From positions 1-11,671 of the forward strand of contig JAFUUM010000002.1 in the NCBI GenBank assembly GCA_017477805.1: a stretch of DNA of 11,671 bases, in the 5' to 3' direction. Shown piece after piece: positions 7,878 to 11,671 of the stretch (position 1 is its first letter; each line of letters starts with the position of its first letter). The notes under the pieces are model-generated. The model was not told the DNA's origin, did no database searches, and saw only the letters and a program-made list of their open reading frames with translations. The DNA comes from Lachnospiraceae bacterium (lineage in GTDB: Bacteria; Bacillota; Clostridia; Lachnospirales; Lachnospiraceae). The position numbers and the translations under genes were made by a program.

Positions 7878-9097
7878 CCCCCCAGGATGGGAACAGTCAG
7901 CAGGTAATAGAGTAGCATCCCAAGACAGTTGTAGCCGGAAATTACGTGAGGAACCTTGATGGAGTAGGCAAGATAAAAGGTTACGGTAAAGATCAGTTCC
8001 AAAAGTAACAACAGCCCAGGTCTATCACTGCCTGTCAAAGCAACAAGCAGAAGGAAGGGAGTGACAAGCACCATCCAGTAGGGATTTAAGGGGATAAAGA
8101 AGCAAAAGGCGATCCAGCATGCAGCGGAAATATACACGGCCTGTTGAGCGGACACGTTTTCCTTTGGAGTAGCATAGGCGTATAAGCAAATTCCGGCAAT
8201 AAGGATGAAAAACAGCGAAACGTTTCCAATCCCCAAGAAGGAAATTGTGCCACCCAAGGAAGCGTTTTGAACCAGCCCAAGGAAATAGCCACCGCTGGTT
8301 TCCTGCAAGGAAGAAACGGAAGAGGTGGTGAAAATGATTTTTTCCAAGACGGAAAGACTTAGCATCAAAACGGTATCACGCAGGATCTTAAGGACGTTTT
8401 TCTCCTTCAGGAGAAGTAACGGAACAAAGAGCAGGATACCAAAGTATTTTAGCGAGGCTGATACAGCGAAAGCAGCAATGAAACCCCATCGTCTGTTTTT
8501 CATAAACAGATATAGACCGAGTAACATAAAGAAAGTATTTAAAATATCATAGTTTGCGCTTGTAAGAGAATAGGCAGTAAAAAAGAGGGATGAGATCAGC
8601 ATCAGGTAAAGTCCGCTGTCATCCAACCACAGACTGCTTTGTTGAGACTCGTCGGGATGCGCCTTTTCTTCCATCAGCAGGTGATAGCAACGCACGAACA
8701 GACTTCCACAGCCAAGAAGTGCCGCCAGCATCATAAGCTTTCCCCAAACGATGAAGGGAATGTAGGCCTGGGTGTTGATGTGAAAAAACTGTTCAATCAA
8801 CCAGAGCGGGAAATTCCATATGGCGAAAAAGAGATAGAAAGTGAAGTCATAGGCGCAGGAAGCTTCGCCCTGCGATACTACGCCCCCACCATAGTGATAT
8901 CCGGGACCTCCGGGCATACAATACTCATAGAATCTCAGAGGGTGTCCATCAAACAGTGCAGTCCAAAATGTGATACCATGCCTTTGCGTAGCCAGAAAAT
9001 CGCTGTAGACGTGACTAAAGAGCACAAAAAAAACAACAATGGAAAAAATAAGATAATGAACAAAGTGAGTCCGAAAATGACGGATGAATTCTTTCAT
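7868..9097 (-). CDS. Polytopic GT-C-like membrane protein, frame ends early at a G-tract frameshift
   Basis: 409 residues in the zero frame, nearly all hydrophobic helices. The first helix (about 14-32) is followed by an outer loop with SDFLATQRHGITFW and FDGHPLRFYEY, a layout seen in integral-membrane glycosyltransferase-like proteins that use lipid-linked sugars. Helices continue through about 397. The frame stops at TAA (7868-7870), 6 bases past a run of six G. In the -1 frame the coding sequence continues for about 91 residues to a TAA at 7602-7604, giving a 498-residue product if joined. The ATG at 9097 has AAAAGGA 7 bases upstream and is preceded by a good promoter. It is the first gene of the four-gene minus-strand operon. 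Its substrate is not recognisable. It may be a real mutant, a phase-variable gene or a sequencing error; the truncated form would lack its last two helices. Confidence 0.75.
   Translation of the reverse strand: MKEFIRHFRTHFVHYLIFSIVVFFVLFSHVYSDFLATQRHGITFWTALFDGHPLRFYEYCMPGGPGYHYGGGVVSQGEASCAYDFTFYLFFAIWNFPLWLIEQFFHINTQAYIPFIVWGKLMMLAALLGCGSLFVRCYHLLMEEKAHPDESQQSSLWLDDSGLYLMLISSLFFTAYSLTSANYDILNTFFMLLGLYLFMKNRRWGFIAAFAVSASLKYFGILLFVPLLLLKEKNVLKILRDTVLMLSLSVLEKIIFTTSSVSSLQETSGGYFLGLVQNASLGGTISFLGIGNVSLFFILIAGICLYAYATPKENVSAQQAVYISAACWIAFCFFIPLNPYWMVLVTPFLLLVALTGSDRPGLLLLLELIFTVTFYLAYSIKVPHVISGYNCLGMLLYYLLTVPILGGNW
7878..7883 (-). repeat. Six-G homopolymer at the frameshift point
   Basis: On the coding strand the bases read CTG GGG GGA AAC in the zero frame. 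The seven bases G GGG GGA have the X XXY YYZ form of a -1 slippery site. One extra G in the tract would restore the full-length frame. I see no strong hairpin just downstream, so simple indel, strand-slippage variation or sequencing error are at least as likely as programmed frameshifting. Confidence 0.7.
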
Positions 9098-9135
9098 GAC
9101 AAATCCTTTTGTATTTCTATACTATTATGGGTAAG

Positions 9136-9164
9136 TTAACTTTACGCCAAAAGTATAATATACT
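9136..9164 (+). promoter_or_regulatory. Sigma-70/SigA-type promoter for the plus-strand operon
   Basis: TTAACT (9136-9141; 4 of 6) and TATACT (9159-9164; 5 of 6) are 17 bases apart. A perfect TATAAT also lies at 9154-9159 but has no matching -35. Transcription would begin near 9171, too close to the ATG at 9174 for a leader but about 33 bases before the ATG at 9204. Confidence 0.5.
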
Positions 9165-9167
9165 TTT
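9149..9167. repeat. Perfect 19-bp palindrome between divergent genes, possible operator
   Basis: AAAAGTATA (9149-9157), a central A and TATACTTTT (9159-9167) form a perfect inverted repeat. Each arm contains the -10 box of one of the two divergent promoters. It may be an operator, or the symmetry may simply reflect two back-to-back -10 boxes. It is AT-rich and is not followed by a U-run in either direction beyond its own arms, so a terminator role is unlikely. Confidence 0.6.
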
Positions 9168-9180
9168 AGGAAGATGTCAC
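9152..9180 (-). promoter_or_regulatory. Sigma-70/SigA-type promoter for the minus-strand operon
   Basis: On the minus strand, GTGACA (9180-9175; 5 of 6 to TTGACA) and TATACT (9157-9152; 5 of 6 to TATAAT) are 17 bases apart. Start of transcription would be near 9145, leaving about 48 bases to the ATG at 9097. It overlaps the plus-strand promoter completely. Confidence 0.65.
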
Positions 9181-9190
9181 ATTATGAAAT

Positions 9191-9194
9191 GGAG
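9191..9194 (+). promoter_or_regulatory. Ribosome binding site favouring the ATG at 9204
   Basis: GGAG lies 9 bases before ATG 9204. The upstream ATG at 9174 has AGGAAG directly abutting it, which is too close to work, so 9204 is the better start. Confidence 0.6.
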
Positions 9195-9203
9195 TACGGA
9201 CGT

Positions 9204-10061
9204 ATGATCACATTGATTTTTACATGCTTTAACAGAAAAGAGAAAACCATACGTTGCGTGAAAAGTCTGATCGAGGGAAATTCGATCCGTGACAGGGTGC
9301 ATTTTATCGTGGTGGATGATGGAAGTACTGATGGTACGGAAGAAGCCTTGAAAGAGTATTTTGGAAGCCTATCGGATAAAAATGCTACTCTCGAAGTGAT
9401 CCGGGGAGATGGTAATCTTTTTTATTCCGGAGGAATGAGACTGGGAATTGAGCGAGCCAAAGAAAGGGTCGCTCAGATCGGAGCAAACGGACGGCAGGGA
9501 GATCCCGAGAGCAGGGTGATCCTGTTAAATGATGATGTGGCATTTGATATCGGCATATTGGATAGAGTTTTGGAATTATCAAATGATAGGGTATATGTAG
9601 GTCCTATGAGGGATGAAGAAGGGAACTTTTCCTACGGAGGAACGAGATACCGCGGAAGAAGCATTCACTACGATATGATCGGACCGGAAGAAAAGGAACA
9701 TTTCTGTGATACCTTTAATGCGAATTTTGTTGTGATCCCGGAACGGATCTTTCAAAAAGCACACAATATAGACCCAGCCTATATTCATAGCCTTGGGGAT
9801 TTTGATTATGGGCTGCAGTTACGAAAGATGGGTTGCATTATAGATGTACTACCTTTTTACGCAGGAACCTGCCCGGACAATCCGATAACCGGTACATGGG
9901 CAGATAGGAGCCTTTCAAGAATGGAGCGGTTCCGAAAGAAAGAGTCTCCGAAGGGAGCACCTTTTGGACCCTGGTTTCATTTTCTTCTGAAGAACTTTGG
10001 ACTAGGTAAGGCACTTTGGCACTCTCTGACACCGTATCTCCGTATTCTGATCGGAAAGTAA
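9204..10061 (+). CDS. Family 2 glycosyltransferase (WbbL/rhamnosyltransferase-like)
   Basis: 285 residues from the chosen ATG; 10 more if ATG 9174 is used. The protein begins MITLIFTCFNRKEKT, the normal first strand of a GT-A domain. Motifs in order are VDDGSTDGT (37-45), GNLFYSGGM (70-78), LLNDDV (107-112) as the metal site, FNANFVVIP (171-179) and GDFDYGLQLRKMG (198-210), where an Asp is the likely catalytic base. The C-terminal part (TWADRSLSRMERFRKKESPK) is typical of this glycosyltransferase group. There is no transmembrane helix, so it should act at the inner membrane face, adding a sugar to a lipid-linked glycan. Rhamnose is a common donor in related enzymes but cannot be read from the sequence. 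It is the first gene of the divergent plus-strand operon; the next gene begins 1 to 22 bp after its stop. Confidence 0.88.
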   Translation: MITLIFTCFNRKEKTIRCVKSLIEGNSIRDRVHFIVVDDGSTDGTEEALKEYFGSLSDKNATLEVIRGDGNLFYSGGMRLGIERAKERVAQIGANGRQGDPESRVILLNDDVAFDIGILDRVLELSNDRVYVGPMRDEEGNFSYGGTRYRGRSIHYDMIGPEEKEHFCDTFNANFVVIPERIFQKAHNIDPAYIHSLGDFDYGLQLRKMGCIIDVLPFYAGTCPDNPITGTWADRSLSRMERFRKKESPKGAPFGPWFHFLLKNFGLGKALWHSLTPYLRILIGK

Positions 10062-10062
10062 T

Positions 10063-11601
10063 TTGGGGATTGCAGCAAGAACGATGAATGAACGTATCAA
10101 CGTAACCGGGCTCGGAAAGCTCGCGAAAATTTCATATATCTTTCTCGCCCCGCTGATCGTTTGCGGCCTCTTTTGCGGTGTATATTCCGTTAAAGCCTGG
10201 AAGATCTGCTTTGCGGCCCTTGTTGCGGATTACCTGCTTGCCTCGTTTTTGAGCAGATCATTGGAAACAAGGAGGCGAACGGAACTGATCGTCCTGGGGG
10301 CATTAGGAGTTTTCTTTTTTGTTGCCATGACGAGAAACGGTCTGATCTGGCAACGTTACAGCCATGGAAAACTGCTGGGGCTCATTGGCGTGCTGACGCT
10401 GGCAGTAGGAGTATTGATCTTTTATCAGTTTAGAGAGATTGGCGTTGGAAGCGTTCCCGGGTACTTTGGGAGCGTGATGAAACGTCACTGGTTGATCAGC
10501 CTTGTTCTGATTGCATTTGTAGTGCTATCCCTTCCGGGGATCCATCAGTATCAGGTCGCGGATGGGTATATTTACCAGAAGATGCTGTATGACCGGTTTG
10601 CGTACTTTGATCTATGGACGAAGAACATCAACGATCTTATGATGGGGCATCGAACCTTTGCTTACACTTTGTGGACTGGGATGGGACGGCTCATTATCGA
10701 AGACGGGCCGGAAGGTTACCTGATGATGCAGGTCCTGGCAGGGGCTTTTACGGTGTTTGCTTTTTACAGATGTCTGCTGACAGTGTTTAAGGATGCGTAT
10801 TTGGAAGCAGCGGTGTTTTCTGCTGTATTTGCGTTTTCTCCGTTTCTCTTCGGGCAGGGACCCATCTTTTCTATGGATTATGGAGTCCTTTGCTTTGGAG
10901 TGCTCTTTTTCCTGACTTTCTTAAAGGAGTATGAGCTGTTGACCCCATTGATGGGGATCGCGTTTTTGTTTACGAAAGAAACCGCCGCTTTTTTGTACGC
11001 CGGCCTCTTTCTTGGAGCTTTTTTGGCAGAGTGGATCTTTCACGGAGGAAAGCTTCGGGAGATCAGACCAAAAAAGTATCTTCTTTCGATCCTACCCGGC
11101 GTGATATGGGTTGCCATCTATTTCTTCTTCACCAACGGCTGGGGCGCCTATGAAGGTGTGGGCGGAGAGATCAACACAATCGTCATTCCGGCACCGAACT
11201 TCACGGAGAGATTAAAGCAGTTTTTCTTCCTGAACTTTAACTGGCTGATCCTTCTGTTTCTTTGTGTTGGAGCAATACGACTTATAATGCGTAAGGTCAG
11301 AGGGAAGGGAAGGCATGAGGAATCTTTGGGGGCTGAGTCATACGGAGCAAAGAAGGCCGATCGGAATGTAAAGCACTGGATCCTAACAGGAATGAGCCTG
11401 GGATCCGTTGTGATGCTGGTCCTGTTTTTCTCTGTGTTTTATACGTACCTTTTGCCCCGGTATATCATGAGCGTCTGCGTTGGTTATTCCTTTCTTCTGG
11501 CAGTTGTTTATTTGTCTGCTGAGAAAACGGGAAAACGGGATTATTTTGGCTTTGCAGTAGGTGCTGTCCTTTATGCTTTGATGTTAGGACAGAGTTACTG
11601 A
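10063..11601 (+). CDS. Polytopic GT-C/PMT-like membrane glycosyltransferase, probably cut short by TGA
   Basis: 512 residues from TTG 10063; ATG 10084 is an equally possible start, and neither has a strong ribosome binding site, so coupling to the preceding gene is likely. Roughly ten or more hydrophobic helices are visible. The first large outer segment contains VADGYIYQKMLYDRF and MGHRTFAYTLW. FTKETA (303-308) between helices is a motif I associate with PMT/ArnT-type GT-C proteins. Such enzymes move sugar from polyprenyl phosphate to an acceptor outside the membrane. A charged loop around RKVRGKGRHEES precedes the last helices. The TGA at 11599-11601 follows GQSY; the same frame then stays open to the window end, and the continuation looks like the usual next segment of such proteins (see the 11599-11671 entry). 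Donor and acceptor are unknown. Confidence 0.72.
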   Translation: MGIAARTMNERINVTGLGKLAKISYIFLAPLIVCGLFCGVYSVKAWKICFAALVADYLLASFLSRSLETRRRTELIVLGALGVFFFVAMTRNGLIWQRYSHGKLLGLIGVLTLAVGVLIFYQFREIGVGSVPGYFGSVMKRHWLISLVLIAFVVLSLPGIHQYQVADGYIYQKMLYDRFAYFDLWTKNINDLMMGHRTFAYTLWTGMGRLIIEDGPEGYLMMQVLAGAFTVFAFYRCLLTVFKDAYLEAAVFSAVFAFSPFLFGQGPIFSMDYGVLCFGVLFFLTFLKEYELLTPLMGIAFLFTKETAAFLYAGLFLGAFLAEWIFHGGKLREIRPKKYLLSILPGVIWVAIYFFFTNGWGAYEGVGGEINTIVIPAPNFTERLKQFFFLNFNWLILLFLCVGAIRLIMRKVRGKGRHEESLGAESYGAKKADRNVKHWILTGMSLGSVVMLVLFFSVFYTYLLPRYIMSVCVGYSFLLAVVYLSAEKTGKRDYFGFAVGAVLYALMLGQSY

Positions 11602-11671
11602 AATATCGTTCCCGTCTACACTCGGATATTTTATGAGCCGGAGATGGGAAACGGAAAGATTTTAAACTGTG
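11599..11671 (+). pseudogene. Possible in-frame continuation of the GT-C gene beyond a TGA
   Basis: After the TGA the same frame reads NIVPVYTRIFYEPEMGNGK and onward without a stop to the edge. With Trp at the TGA the junction would read GQSYWNIVPV, similar to the Y-x-N-I-D-P-V segment that I recall after the last helix of GT-C proteins. TGG to TGA is a single-base change. Only 23 codons are visible, so an open frame by chance is quite possible. Confidence 0.4.

Noticed and set aside
8639..9139. A 166-codon open frame on the plus strand
   Set aside because: It is antisense to the start of the GT-C-like gene and runs through that gene's promoter region.
11599..11601. TGA recoded as Trp or another amino acid throughout the organism
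   Set aside because: TGG is used freely for Trp, and other genes here end in TGA (2272-2274 and the YfhO-like gene), so TGA is a normal stop.

Overview
The window is a dense block of surface-glycan genes from a bacterium that is probably a Firmicute of the Clostridia/Lachnospiraceae type. This rests on AGGAGG-like ribosome binding sites, moderate GC content and the protein families present: a YfhO-like membrane protein, a CsbB/GtrB-like polyprenyl-phosphate glycosyltransferase and a PglK-like ABC flippase. No species can be named from the sequence alone.

The layout has three transcription blocks. (1) Positions 3-2274 on + hold the 3' part of a thiamine-diphosphate enzyme of the acetolactate-synthase superfamily, in the branch found in surface-sugar loci (YerE-like), followed by a CsbB/GtrB-like family 2 glycosyltransferase. 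(2) Positions 2252-9097 on - hold four tightly packed genes. In transcription order these are a polytopic GT-C-like protein broken by a frameshift, a GT23/NodZ-like fucosyltransferase-fold protein, a PglK-like ABC flippase and a YfhO-like GT-C protein. The last overlaps the + strand gtrB/csbB-like gene tail to tail by 23 bp. (3) Positions 9204-11671 on + hold a soluble family 2 glycosyltransferase and a second GT-C-like membrane protein, whose frame is closed by a TGA but stays open beyond it to the window edge. Blocks 2 and 3 diverge from a short region with two fully overlapping promoters built on a perfect 19-bp palindrome.

Inferred working model: cytoplasmic glycosyltransferases (GT23-like, GT2) build a lipid-linked glycan and the ABC protein flips it outward. 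The CsbB-like enzyme makes a polyprenyl-phosphate monosaccharide that a GT-C enzyme such as the YfhO-like protein uses outside the membrane to decorate a wall polymer or glycan. The TPP enzyme may make a branched-chain deoxysugar donor. No polymerase, ligase or oligosaccharyltransferase is visible.

The strongest anomalies are: a -1 frameshift at a six-G tract that splits the first gene of the minus-strand operon; a sequence closely resembling the 3' half of a tRNA (tRNA-Lys-like) translated in frame inside the ABC transporter linker; the overlapping divergent promoters; and the probable premature TGA in the last gene. I saw no CRISPR array, insertion sequence, rRNA or complete tRNA gene. There is no gene-free stretch longer than about 110 bases once the displaced frame at 7602-7877 is counted as coding.
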